Below are positions 46,308-57,900 of a stretch of 64,000 bases of DNA, piece by piece. The stretch is from positions 4,464,001-4,528,000 of the forward strand of contig JBLDXI010000003.1 in NCBI GenBank assembly GCA_047495785.1, given 5' to 3'. Positions within the stretch are counted from its first letter, which is position 1; each line of letters opens with the position of its first letter. The translations under genes were made by a program, and so were the position numbers. The stretch comes from Lepidodermella squamata (Eukaryota; Gastrotricha). Under the pieces are notes generated by a model that had not been told where the DNA came from, ran no database searches, and worked only from the letters and a program-made list of their open reading frames with translations.

Positions 46308-47456
46308 ATGAAAGCCGTGTACTTGATCGGGCGGAGTAATTCTTGCAAATTTTCAGCCGCAATACTCCTTGTGGTAGCCAGCTATCTTGTGACGAGCCTG
46401 CTCTTTCTCGGTGATGTCAGAATCGAGTCGCCGACTGGCGGCGCTGGCGATATCTTGGTGGAAAACACTCCTCTTGCTCGGCTAACGCGAAGGCGGAAAT
46501 CGCCGACGAAAGCGTGCCCCGAACATTCCCCCGATCTTGTCGGCCCTCTCAATATTTCTTTTGATAGCGTGCCAACAATGCAGCAAATTATCGACGAAAA
46601 TCCGGATGTCGAGGCTGGCGGGCGTTTCCGTCCGGCAAGCTGTGTACCGACCCACTCGCGCGTTGCAGTCATAATCCCCTACCGATCGCGCGAGATGCAT
46701 TTACGCGCTTTCCTCAGTCACATGCATCCGATTCTACGACGGCAACAGCTCGACTACGCTATATTTGTTGTCGAGCAGGCTGGAAATACAACGTTCAACA
46801 AGGCAATGCTGATGAACATCGGGTTCAAGGAGTCGTCCGCTGCTGGGCATGGCGACGATGATAGTGCTGATGCATTCAACTGCTACATTTTCCACGACGT
46901 TGATTTATTCACGGAGGACGACCGGGGCATTTACGCTTGCCGCGACAAGCCTTTCCACCTGACCGAATACCTCAAGCATCGGCAATACGAACCCTATTCT
47001 TACATCGATGTGCTTTTTGGCGGCGCCGTTGCGATTCTACGCCGGCAGGTAAAAGCTTTTAAAGTAACTTGTGCAGTTCTATTCAAATTTCATCATAATT
47101 TGTTGTAGTTTGAACTCGTGAATGGCTATTCGAACGTGTATTTTGGCTGGGGTGCCGAGGACGAGGATATGGGCTTGCGGCTAAAATACGCTGGACTGAG
47201 CATAATAAAAGCTTCAGCGGACAGATATCGATATAGGATGTTCGAACACAGGCCAGATCGAGGCAACCCGCTCAATTCGTTGCGTCGTCAATTTTTGGCC
47301 AACGCAACTTTACGAATGCACATCGACGGGCTCAATTCACTTCGATACCGCCTGGTTAGCAAATCAGTACAGCCGCTGTTCACTCACTATCTAGTCGACA
47401 TTGATCCGACCGATGTTTTGCCAACCAGTCTGTTACAACAGATGAATAACAGATAA
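46308..47456 (+). CDS. Beta-1,4-galactosyltransferase family (GT7) type II Golgi enzyme
   Basis: Transfers galactose (or GalNAc, as in nematode BRE-4) from UDP-sugar to terminal GlcNAc on glycoproteins or glycolipids in the Golgi. Two exons, 46308-47048 and 47109-47456, give 362 residues. The ATG at 46308 precedes a short cytosolic segment and one membrane helix (about 15-36); the frame upstream has no ATG. Family motifs in order are VAVIIPYRSRE, FNKAMLMNIGF, FHDVDLFTEDD (metal-binding DxD), FGGAVA, NGYSNVYFGWGAEDEDM (human WGWGGEDDD), the metal-ligand His in FEHRPDRGNP, and DGLNSLRYRL. The exon junction falls between FGGAVAILRRQ and FELVNGY. The changed acidic motif (GAEDED) keeps Glu-Asp but differs after it; donor preference cannot be predicted. 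Convergent with the P450 gene, 168 bases apart. Confidence 0.92.
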
Positions 47457-47624
47457 TGATGATTGGGCGAAACAATATGTGTGTGCCAAAAATCGTGCTA
47501 CTAGCTTTTTTAATTCTTATTTACTGATGAAAATTTTATTGAAAAAAGACGAAGATATCCCAGTTCAAAGCTGAAGAAAAAATGTGTAATTAACGCGAGA
47601 CACGTTCATCACTATTTACAAGTT
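47457..47624. terminator. Convergent 3' ends of galactosyltransferase and P450 genes
   Basis: Only 168 bases separate the two stop codons. An AATAAA on the - strand (tttatt at 47535-47540) is a good candidate for P450. The two 3' untranslated regions probably overlap. Confidence 0.5.
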
Positions 47625-49609
47625 TTACGAGTCGAAAAGGTCATGTGCCTCCGAAGCTGAAGTCATCATCATCTGTTCAGCTTCGAAAATTCGCTTCGAG
47701 AATACAAATTCTGTCTCTCGTGGGATCTTGCGAATCAAGCCGCTGTCATCAGAATCGCTTAGAGCCAGCTTTGATGATGAGGGCGCGAGACCAATGACGT
47801 AGTTCTGAATGAGTCCAATGACGTAGCCGTTAACGAGCAATCGGCTGAACTGCTCACCTAAATTGCATTCAAAACGTTCATTTTTTCCGTATTTCAGTTT
47901 ATTTAAATTCTTACCCGGGCAAGCGCGGCTTCCGAAACCGAAAGGTGCCATGTGGCTAGAATGATCGATTAGCTTTCCGTCGAACGGGTCAATCCAACGA
48001 TCAACGCGGAAGTTCGACGGGTCGCCCCAGTAGGTATCGAAATGAAGGCTGCGATTGGAGCACCAAATCATCGTGTCACCTGGAATCGTGAATCCATTCA
48101 GTTTCATATCGCAATTTGTTTCATGGAGCACGGACAGCGGCAGCATTGATGAATGGCGGTATACCTCATTGAGAAACGCTTCGACGCGAACTAATCGGTG
48201 AATATCCAGACGACCAGGAGATTCAAACGGCTTCAAGTTCTGATAATAAATAGCATCATTAGATGAATTATCGAAAAGATCGAAAGATCAGCTATCATCC
48301 ATCATCTACGCACAATCTACGCATTATACAAATGGCTAGATTTTTATTATACAAGGAATGCTATAAGGGAATTTTTCATTTTAAATGCAAGACAGAGCTT
48401 TTTACCTTCTTTATTTCCTCTTGAAGACGGATCTGTTCATCCGGCATGTGCGCCAAGTAGTACAGCGCCCATAAAATTTGGTCAGGAACACCTTTTAGCG
48501 CCCCCATCATAAGGTCGGTCAGGATGCGAGAAAATGTACAAAAATCCATTGGTTTTCCTGTAAAAATGAAAATAAATTGCAAAATTTATGCAATGAATCA
48601 GCATCTCACCAAGCCTTTCTTGCTCAAGATAGTAGGCTATCATATCGTTTTCTGGCGATAATTCAGCTGACTCGCTGACGGTGAACAAACGAGGTGGAGT
48701 TGGCGTGTCAGACATTGCTCGGCGCGTGCGTCCTGCCTTAACCTCAGGAGTGTGACTTACGACTTGACGTATCTGGCGGTTGCATTCCAACTCCTTCCTA
48801 GTGACGTTCTCCATAATATTCTGAATCGCAAACTCTGGCTCGTTTCCAATTGATAAGAATGCGTGAATTACTGGCATGCGAGACTTGATGGCAAGTGTGA
48901 ACAAGCTGTGATCGAACTGCTCCTCGCTCAAACGGACGATTTCAGACAGGTAAGTTTCGAAATCGTGCTGTGTCGGTCGGCGCCCGAATAACAAGCTGTG
49001 CGTGATCCCGGCAATGCTGAGCAACAACTGGCGTCGAGGATTCCATGGCTCGCCACCATTCTCTTCAACGAGATCAAGAAAGTCACCCAGCTCTTCGTCA
49101 ATTTTCCCCACAGCTGAACCATCGAAAATGCCAAAATTTTTCATCACCTTGGCAACCCATCGACGAATCACTCTAGCCTTATCGCTCGAAGCCAATGCAA
49201 GTCCGGTTTTCGTACCACGCAACAGAGCAAGGTTTTTCGGGCGATCAATTACCGAATGATTGGAACCTGGAAGCAGTGTATTCATTGCATCGACTATGGT
49301 TTCGCGATCCGATAAAACGACAACGCCAGGTTTCGACGAGCCGAAATACAGCGAAACTACATTACCGTAGACATTTTGCAGCATTTTCGCAAGCTTACGC
49401 GACTTGGGAAAACGAAGCAGAATCATTGGAACATTTCCGAATAGCGGTAGGCGAAGCGGACCAGGCGGGTAATTTCGCCGGTATGATACAATCAACGCTC
49501 CAACATACCACGTGAGAAGCAAAGCCAGAAGTGTAGCTGAGACATTCGCGTAGCTCGCAAAGCTGTCAGACACCGCGTAAAACAACCGATAAAATTCAGC
49601 CAAAGCCAT
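47625..49609 (-). CDS. Cytochrome P450, microsomal, CYP2-clan-like
   Basis: Membrane-anchored haem monooxygenase-fold protein. Four exons in phase (48610-49609, 48406-48557, 47915-48239, 47625-47857) give 569 residues. An N-terminal helix (about 22-42) is followed by the proline hinge YPPGPLRLPLFGN. The ExxR pair is EVYR (409-412). The haem loop FGFGSRACPG with Cys491 is joined across an intron to GEQFSRLL. The substrate-entry segment HMAPFG and the DRWIDPF block are also present. The I-helix segment MMGALKGVPDQILWALYYL aligns by its WAL anchor to the usual AGT(D/E)T...WAL. There the acid-threonine pair reads Lys-Gly, so the normal oxygen-activation residues are missing. A proline-rich insert of about 40 residues precedes this helix, and about 45 residues extend past the usual C-terminus. 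Subfamily not assigned. Confidence 0.92.
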
Positions 49610-50875
49610 GGTTATTAAGTCGTCTCAAGCTGTAAATGATGAGTGATCGGAAAAATGAAACTAGCCAGAGTTTCCATGCTTTACTGACAAGTTCTTTTGA
49701 TTGCGCAACAAGATCATAACATACTGCCTTCTTTTATTACGTCAATACTCGCGTGTTTTCGTGTTATTCATGTGTAGGATTTGCCATTAATTTGAATTTT
49801 ATTGTCCAACAAATTAATTTTTTCAAAGGTTAAGAATCAGCGTTATTTCAAAAAGGTTTTACGGAGGTTGGTTTTGCTGCTATATATAGGTAGTATACAG
49901 TGTTACGAAGTGAATAGTTGTTCCCTGCGAAGCGATTCTAAAATTTTCGCTTGATTTTTGTCAAACATTCTTGACTAGAATATTATTGACTTTTTATTTA
50001 AATGAAATTTTTGATATTAAACGTAAACTGCTGAGTTCGAAAACTGTTTTCCAACCAGGTTGCCGCAAACCGCGATGCTCAGTGAGTTCTCAGCGGAAGG
50101 AATCCACATTGTTCTATGATTTGCGACAAGCACGTGATTTTTTTCATTTTTTAACGAAAACCTCATAAAACCAAACAGCCAATAAATTGCAGCAGACTTA
50201 TTGAACGATTCTCTATTTACTTAATACGTAGATGCATACAAATTCTTGAAATTGCAATGAAATTTTGCCAGGAAATGTTGCAGTTGAAAAAAATGTTCGG
50301 CTTTTACGCGTTGCTATGCACAATATAATGAAAAAAGTAAAAAGCAAAGGCAGCCAAAATACATTCCTATAAATAATGGTGTTTTTTATAAATTGTTTGA
50401 ACCCCTTGAACTTTATGTCTCATTCTATTCTGTTTTCAAATTATATTTACACTTAGAACAATGAAGAATAACCGTCAGTCAGGAATTCATATTACCTACA
50501 GCAGACGTAACCTACTTATAAAAAATGGACAATACTTTTTATAATTATTGAGTGTTATACATAGACAGTGGACGTAGACGGTAGACATTATAAATCGGCA
50601 AAAGAACGTTTTAGGTCGATCTGATATCTGAAGACGTTCCAGAACAAGCTGATTAAAATTCAGCGCTGATTTCATTCTTGAGCAGTAAGCACACACATAA
50701 AAACCTGCCGCCTGCAGCCCGCAATCGAATACCGAAACGAAGGTAAACAAAAAAATTCACACGGCATGTGCGCGCGGGAATTGCATTTAGCTTTGCAATT
50801 TTACGATAGGTATATATACCGAAATGAAAATAGCTGGCTATACTAATGTTAATTAATAAAGGGGCTGCGCATAAA
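49610..50875. promoter_or_regulatory. Divergent upstream region of P450 (-) and ligand-gated channel gene 1 (+)
   Basis: About 1.27 kb, AT-rich. A symmetrical ctatatatag lies near 49880 on the P450 side and a tatatata at 50811-50818 near the channel gene. No coding frame supported. Confidence 0.45.
50811..50818 (+). promoter_or_regulatory. Candidate TATA box of channel gene 1
   Basis: tatatata in gataggtatatatacc, 58 bases before the preferred ATG at 50876, leaving room for a short leader. Placement is suggestive only. Confidence 0.4.
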
Positions 50876-52173
50876 ATGGCAGCGCCAATGTTGCGATTTG
50901 GAACAGTGTTGCTAATCTATGTAAACTTCTTGCGAGCCTCATCAGCTGGCGGAGGTCCGAAATTTCTTCCGATCGATGAAACTGTGAAGCAGCAGATGAT
51001 AAGCAACTGCAGTTTACTTTCGAAATCTCGGCCTGTTGCAAATTATGGCGACGCTGTGGAAATAAAAGTCAATATGCTGACCTACCGCATGCGAGAACTT
51101 GACGATCGACTACAGCGCTTCAGCATCATTACTGAGTTGGATTTGATTTGGCAGCATCCATGTACAACTTGGAATTCGTCTGAGAGGGAAGATGAAGTTG
51201 CGCAGTTTCAAATGCGAGCTGAAGAAACGTGGTATCCACTAATTGAACATATCAATGCTGCGGAGGAGTTCAACATTAAAGCGTGAGATAACAGCCTATA
51301 TTCCAGATTTCGTAAATTGTGATGATGTTCTATAGGGATCTGGAACGAAGTTCAGTTTTCTTCAAGGAGGACGGCGGTGTTCTTATGCCAATCATCACCG
51401 TTTTCACTTCGTTTTGCGAGCTTGAGTTAGTCGCTTCTCTTATAATGGTGACAAAACATTGGTTTTACATACTGCTGTTATCTTTTTTCAGCTTAAATCA
51501 GTTTCCTTTTGACGACGAGGTTTGCACTGTTCAGTTCGAGCCGTGGCAATCAACCGCATTTGTTCGCCTAACAATAAGTGAAAACCTCGATGAAGCCCTG
51601 CAAATTTTCGAAGACGAAAACTCCCCCTTCATCAGTCCGTCCGATGTTTGGCAGCTGCTGAGTGTGAATGCTACAGTTCTTCAAATCAAGTACAAGGACG
51701 AGACAAAAGAATCATCTTACGATCGTGTGGTATTCTACTTCTCACTGCGACGGCGTTTCGCGTTTTACTTGATTAACATGTTTTTCCCTTGCTTTTGCCT
51801 ATATCTCACTCTTCTTTCATCCGGCTTGATGCCAGCCAAGTACCCGGACAGGGCGGCTTTTTGTGTTACTGTACTACTGGCATACGCTGTATTGCAAAAT
51901 TCTGTGAATGATGCAATACCTAAAACTGGGCAAGTCGCGTTGATCGCAACTTTCCTTTCCATGCAGTTGGGAGTTGGAGTTGTTTGCACGCTTTATTCAT
52001 TGTTGGCATGCCACATGGCGTCGATTCCGAAATTGCGGAAATCCTCCTTGAAGGTGTTTGGATGGAAAGTGTCATATCTGCGATTTATTGATCTTATTTT
52101 CTATTTTTGTATTGTTTGTTCTAGTGTTAGTGCTTTCGCCGTGATCATATATCAAATGGCGCGAAAAAAGTAA
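50876..52173 (+). CDS. Cys-loop ligand-gated ion channel subunit, tandem copy 1
   Basis: Pentameric channel subunit from three exons in phase (50876-51282, 51336-51425, 51492-52173), 392 residues. I prefer the ATG at 50876, in aaaATGg context and directly before a signal peptide; another in-frame ATG is at 50846. The intron at 51426 restores a canonical Cys-loop, C-ELDLNQFPFDDEV-C, with 13 residues between cysteines. Four membrane helices follow. M2 starts PDRAAFCVTVLLAYAVL, with Asp at -1' and 20', Leu at 9' and an FPC motif in M1, which suggests cation permeability. The M3-M4 loop is only about 25 residues, much shorter than in nicotinic or GABA-A subunits. There is no vicinal Cys pair in loop C. 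Ligand unknown; it is not a standard nicotinic alpha subunit. Confidence 0.88.
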
Positions 52174-52269
52174 CCCAATTAATGGAAATTACCTTTTTAA
52201 CCTTTATAACATGAAAGAATGTTGTATATTTTATAATACTCTTAGGTCTTTTTAAAGCAGAATATTGTC
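52174..52269. other. Very short spacer between the two channel genes
   Basis: Only 96 bases separate the stop codon of copy 1 from the ATG of copy 2, with no clear TATA box or poly(A) hexamer. Co-transcription or trans-splicing is possible but not shown. Confidence 0.4.
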
Positions 52270-53533
52270 ATGCACTACCTGCTAGTACTATTCTTCTGCA
52301 TCGGCTGTTCGGTGGGCGATGACTTTTCGCCACCGGATGATCGGCTGAGGAATTACCTTATAAGCGAATGTTCCGTTCTATCTCAGTCCAGGCCCGTCGA
52401 GAAGTTTGACGATCCTGCCCAAGTTTTTGTTGCGCTGTTGCCATATCGTTTCCAAGAACTTGAAGATCGCGAACAACGATTCAAACTCATAGCCGAGCTT
52501 GATTTGTATTGGCAACATCCTTGCGCAAGCTGGGATCCATCTGAGTGGCAAAATGTCAGCGAAGTATCTTTCAACGCGCGAGAAACATGGGTACCCATAG
52601 TTCAGCATGTGAACGCTGACTCGGAAATGGAACTGAACCAGTAAAAGGCTTGAAATTGTTTGCAGGAAAGCTGTACATATTTCCATTTAATTTTACAGCT
52701 TGCTCGAGGCTGGCTCGATATATTTGTCGAGTGCTGGCCGGTTCTTTCTGCCTACAACCGCGAGTCTGGACTCATTCTGCGAATCCAAGTATAATTATTA
52801 TCGCATATATTCATAATTTTTCATTTATTCATCCTCATATAGGCTGACAAAGTTTCCTTTTGACTCTTTGCGATGTTCGCTGCAATTCGAACCTTACCAG
52901 CCTTCGGACTTTGTTCAATTAGTAATGCTTAAGGGTGGTAATGAAACAACGGAAGTTCACTCTGACGACAACCGCCTCTTTATCAGCGATGGGGAACTGT
53001 GGAATTTAATTAACATCACGGGCAGCGTCCACCTTATTCACTACGGAAACGATATTTTGGGGGACAAGTACACACGAACTGTGTTCATTTTTGAGCTATC
53101 TCGACGATCGAACAGTTATGCATTCAGCATATTCGTGCCATGCTTTTGCTTGATGGCTGTATTGTTCGCTGCAGGTCTTCTTCCTGCTAAGCATCCAGAC
53201 AGACCGGTCTTCTGCATCACAGTGGTTTTGGCGTATTCGTTCATTCAAAGCACTGTCAATCAGTTGATTCCGAATTCAAACGAGACCGCTTACGTCGTAA
53301 TGTTTTTATCTTTTCAGCTTGGAGTTAGCTCGCTTTGCACCATCTACGCAATGTGGTCTTGTCACTTCTCGAAAACGAAGGACGCTTATAAATTAGTTAC
53401 ATTCGAATTCAAGACGCTTAATATTCAATTTCGTCTCTGCAAAATTAATGCCATGGATTTTGGGTTCTTCTCTGTGGTTTTCCTACTAACGTGTGTAATC
53501 GACTTGATTTTGTTGATACTCATCATAATTTAG
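52270..53533 (+). CDS. Cys-loop ligand-gated ion channel subunit, tandem copy 2
   Basis: Paralogue of the preceding gene with the same structure: exons 52270-52640, 52699-52788 and 52843-53533, the middle one 90 bases in both. It has 383 residues with a signal peptide at 1-16. The Cys-loop is C-ESKLTKFPFDSLR-C, again 13 residues. M1 has VPCFC; M2 reads PDRPVFCITVVLAYSFI, with Val at 8', Leu at 9' and Gln at 20' where copy 1 has Asp. The M3-M4 loop is short. Shared extra cysteines (ISECSVLSQSRPV near the N-terminus and YWQHPC in loop D) are also in copy 1. Two subunits of one heteromeric receptor, or a recent tandem duplication, are both plausible. Confidence 0.88.
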
Positions 53534-54959
53534 CTAATTTCATAATTTCAATATCCGCAAATAATTTCACTGAACCTCTTCATATCTAATGAAATCTCCG
53601 TAACTGCATTGCTGTTGATTTGAAAAGAGTCACATTTTAATTTTTGAATAACTGGAATCCGGAACATCAATTCCCCAATAATCCAATTATGCAATTCCCC
53701 TGATAAATTTAAATCCAGAACAATAGCGACGACGAAGCCTAGATAGGCAAAGTATATTGCTGAATAAAAATGAGTCATTTGAGTGCTTTGAGTGCTCCAC
53801 TGTCCCGCGATAATTCAACTCTCTATGGTATGCTGATTGGGTTTCACATGGGAGTACATTAAGCGCCCCATATGATTACGGTTAATTTGTCATTGTCGAC
53901 GTAAAATTCAGCACAGATGCCAAAAAACCGGTACTCTAGTGGGTAACATTTGGCAGAAGGGTAAAAAACGAACGATGCTATAATTTCGATACATTTTATT
54001 TCATTCTCAGCTTTCTTTTCAAGTAGAAACAATGTTATAAGTTTTTGTTATCATAATTATCATTTTTTAGAAAACGAATGCTTTTGGCCTCATCATTTGA
54101 CATCATCGTCGTCTCGCCTTGATAGAATATAGCTACAATATTATTACTATTCGTAGAGAGTGATTTGTACAACAACGAGTTTCATCAGTAAAAAGAAAAA
54201 AAGAAGAAATGAAACAACTCTCGTCGCGGCTTTCTCGACTTGAGGTTGGCAACAAATCAGAATCGAGAAGGCCGCAATCATACCATGGCTGACGAATAGA
54301 AATTTTCAACGCGTCGTTGTGCGATTGTGGCGAGTGATGAGAAAGAAGGCCACCGTTGCGCGACTAGATCGAGTAAAAAACAGAAACGCGTTGTTTTTCT
54401 CCTCTCAGATATTGTTCGGACAATCGTAGTCAGATTGATCTATATATTAATAATTGCGAGATTAGAACAGCTCAGCTACGCGAGAAGAAGCAGACCGATT
54501 CGGAATAATGGCGCTCTGCGGAAAGTTCTTTCGAAGTTCATTCAGTTGACAACAAACGAAAAAATTGGCAATAAAACAACGTTCAAGGCAGCCCTGTGCA
54601 GATCCATTCTTTCCAATAAAGTAATCAGAACAAACACAACAGCTAGAAGTTAGGATGGGGCACGACACGGTAAAAGAAATAATTCATATAGCATCAGGTA
54701 GAAAACGCACATGAGAGAAATTATTGAATTTTTCCATAAGAGGATGAACAATCATATAGTAGAGCGAAAAGGCGCGTAAAAAATCATTGTTATATCGAAT
54801 TATTAAAACAGGTATCTTAAAACAAATAAAATCGTTTTTGAGCCAATTTTTGTTGAAGCCGAGAAGGTAGTAGGATTAAAGAAGGAGGAGGAGTAGGATG
54901 GAGCTTCTTGACATGTCTGTATTTACACCGTCCAACAATTGTTCATCAGCTGAAATTCA
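53534..54959. other. Spacer between channel gene 2 and LAR-type phosphatase
   Basis: About 1.4 kb of AT-rich DNA, mostly the 3' untranslated region of the phosphatase gene. tttatt at 53995-54000 is a possible AATAAA on the - strand. Small frames here look random. Confidence 0.45.
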
Positions 54960-57900
54960 TCACGCGCTCGGGTACTGCTCGAACGCGCTCAGGTAGTCGA
55001 TGGCGGCGCGGTAGCAAAAGGCGTACTGCTCCTCCGTCTGCACCATGAGAGGGCGCTGCGTTCGCAGGGTGCGCACCGTGTTGAAGATGTCGGCGACGCC
55101 ATCGAAGCGCATCTGGTCGAGCAGGATGGAGAGCGCGAGGAAGACGCCGGTGCGGCCCACGCCCGACGAGCAGTGCACCGTGATGGGCCCGTCCTGGCCG
55201 AACTGCTCCTTCGTCTTGTGCACCTGGCCGATGAAGTCGATGAAGGCGTCGCCCGCGCGCGGCGTGCCCTGCTCCGGCCAGTCGACGAAGTGGAACTGCC
55301 GGATGGTGCGCGAGTGCCCGTCCCGCGCGTCCGTGATCTTGAACTCGCGCAGCACGTACTGCGTCATGTTGTACTCGGAGAGCGGCTCGACGGCAAAGTA
55401 CTGGAAGCGCGTCGGACGGTCGGTCGGCCAGTACAGGTGGCACCGTTCGTGGCCCATCTCGCGCAACTTGGTCAGCATGACGACGATGGTCGAGTTTTGC
55501 TCCCACAACATGCGCCAGAAGTCGTCGGTCGTCTCGGCCAGCGGCGCCTGGGACGCGATGTACGCCCGCCGCTGTCGGTACCCGTCGACGTAACTCGCGT
55601 TGACGTAGTCGGACCCATCGACGCCGCGGATCGGCTGCAGTTTCACCCGGGTGCTGTCGTAAGGCAGAATGTTCGCCAGACGATTCTTGAATTTGTTCAC
55701 CATTTGCGATGCGGCGGTGTACCGCAGCGCCGAGACCGCGCGTTGAGCCGACGAGGAGAGGTGCGTGAGTTTCTTGAACTCGAGCTCGATCGAAGTCATC
55801 GTGCCGTCGCTGAGCGACATCGGCTGGATGAGTTTTGAGAAGTGCCCGATGAGGTTGCGCACCGGCACCTCGGTCGCGCCGGTCTGCGCCGCCTCGAGCA
55901 GCGCGTCGTAGATGAAAATGTACTGCTCTTCCGTCTGCACCATCGAGTTGCGCTGGGAGCGCATCTGCAGCACGTGGCCGTAGATGTCGACGGTCTGCTC
56001 GGCTCGGATGCGCTCGAGCTGCGCGTCGATCACGACGTACGCGCCTGTCCGGCCGACACCGGCGCTGCAGTGCACAACGAGGGGCCCGGCGGCTTCGGCC
56101 GGTGGCGTCAGGATGCCAGGAGGCGACGAATTGCCGCCATTCGCCAGCATTTGCGCGAGCGGAGTCGTTGCGGCTCGCACTCTCCGGATGAAATAGATCA
56201 GATGCAACGGGTGCTCAGGCACGCCGTGGTCCGGCCATGCCGTGAACTGAAAGTGCTTCACCTCGCGGCGTTCAGCAGAGCCACGCTAGACAAAAACATG
56301 AGAGTTAACATGGTTTTCCGATAAGTGAGCATCGGTAAAATCCTCCTTATAACGACATAGTGATTTGCACAGCTAAAATTGAGGCCCCAGCACTTTACTT
56401 GAGCTAGTTTGTACATATAAAAATCTTGTAGCTGGCTTCCTAAACTACTGTTATTGAAAATCCGCAATTTGATTACATGGCACACTCCTCAAAAATCCTA
56501 ATTTGTTTGAATTCAAGCAGCAACTTACATATGAAATGTGGAAGGTACGGAGGGTGTAGTGGGCGAATTCGATGACGTCGACGAGGGAGACTTGCATCAA
56601 GTCGTAGATCTCGGTGCCGCGACTCGGCCAGTACTGGTCGCACTTCGCGACCCCGCGCTCCTCCAGCTTCGTCATCATGACAACGGCCGGGCATCGCTGT
56701 TCCCAGACCATGCGCCAGAAATCACCGAAAGTCTCCGGCAGGGGGCCTTGCGTCGCGATGTACGCGTGCCGCCGCCGATATCCATCTATGTAATTCGCAT
56801 TGATGTAATCAGAGCCGGGTAGGCCCTCGATCGCGTTCAGCTTCACGCGAGAGTGGTCGAAGGCGATGATATTGGCGAACCGGTTCTTCGGCTTGTTGTA
56901 CTCGTGAGTTGAGTGGTGGAAGTCGTAGTTCGGCCGCTCGAGCGACTCGAATTCGGCCGAAAATTTGGCGTTGTCGTTTGCCTTCAACCGCTCGACCGCA
57001 TCAGCAAGTTGATGCGTCGGAATCGCCGGATGAAGGGGTGAAACGCCCGGTGTCGCCACCACCGTCGACATGCTCACCTGCGGGGCATGACCGTTGCCCA
57101 TGACTGCATGGCCGTTGCTCATCGTGGCATTCGTCGCACTCACCGTCGTTGAGAAGGCCGCAGCTGCGGTCGTCAGATGACCCGACGAAGTCGTCACAAT
57201 CGTAGCTTGAGCTGTTGTTATCGCTACGACTGGCGGTGGAGTCGGCGCCTGGACAGACGGCGGTGTCACTTTGCCACTCCCAGCTAAATTACCACTGATT
57301 GACCCGTTGATGGAGCCGTTTCCGTTCTCTTTGATGCTAGTCATCGTCGTGTTGTTCGTCATCGACGAACTAGTGTTGATCATTGTGAAGGAAGGCGCTG
57401 AAATTGCGGCCGAGCCGTTCACTCGAGGTGGGTTTGGCTGGGTCGGCGTCGTCGCGGTTGTCGTAGTTTCTGGAATCATCAACCGGTGCGTCATCGTCGA
57501 ATTGTTGTTGTTGTTACTATTAGGCTGGGTTAGAGTGAAGCTGTGAGCAGCCATGCCATTGCCAGCATGCGGCATCTGGTCCATTTCTTGATGCTGCAGG
57601 AGTGGGGTCGGGTCAGGGACTTTGTCCTTCTGATAGGCACGACGTCTGTAAAATAAATAACCACAATTTGAAATTGATATCAAAATAAATGAAATCGCAA
57701 GGTTGTAATTAAAGCCAGTATGACAATGACGAAAAGCTAAAATAATAATGTTACTCGATTGAATAATAATAAAGCGAAATGCCTCTGCTGGCTAAGGGAT
57801 GGATCTGGTTCTAGAAGAGGCTTCAACGGATGACAATATTGAGCAGCAGTACTCGACGGCTCTCCTGTGAAAAGCCGCCGGCAAAGCAGGAAATGTAAGC

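Noticed and set aside
55045-55838. Long open frames (182 and 221 codons) on + across the phosphatase D2 domain
   Set aside because: They are antisense shadows of a GC-rich, highly conserved phosphatase exon. They are Arg/Val/Asp-rich with no family resemblance.
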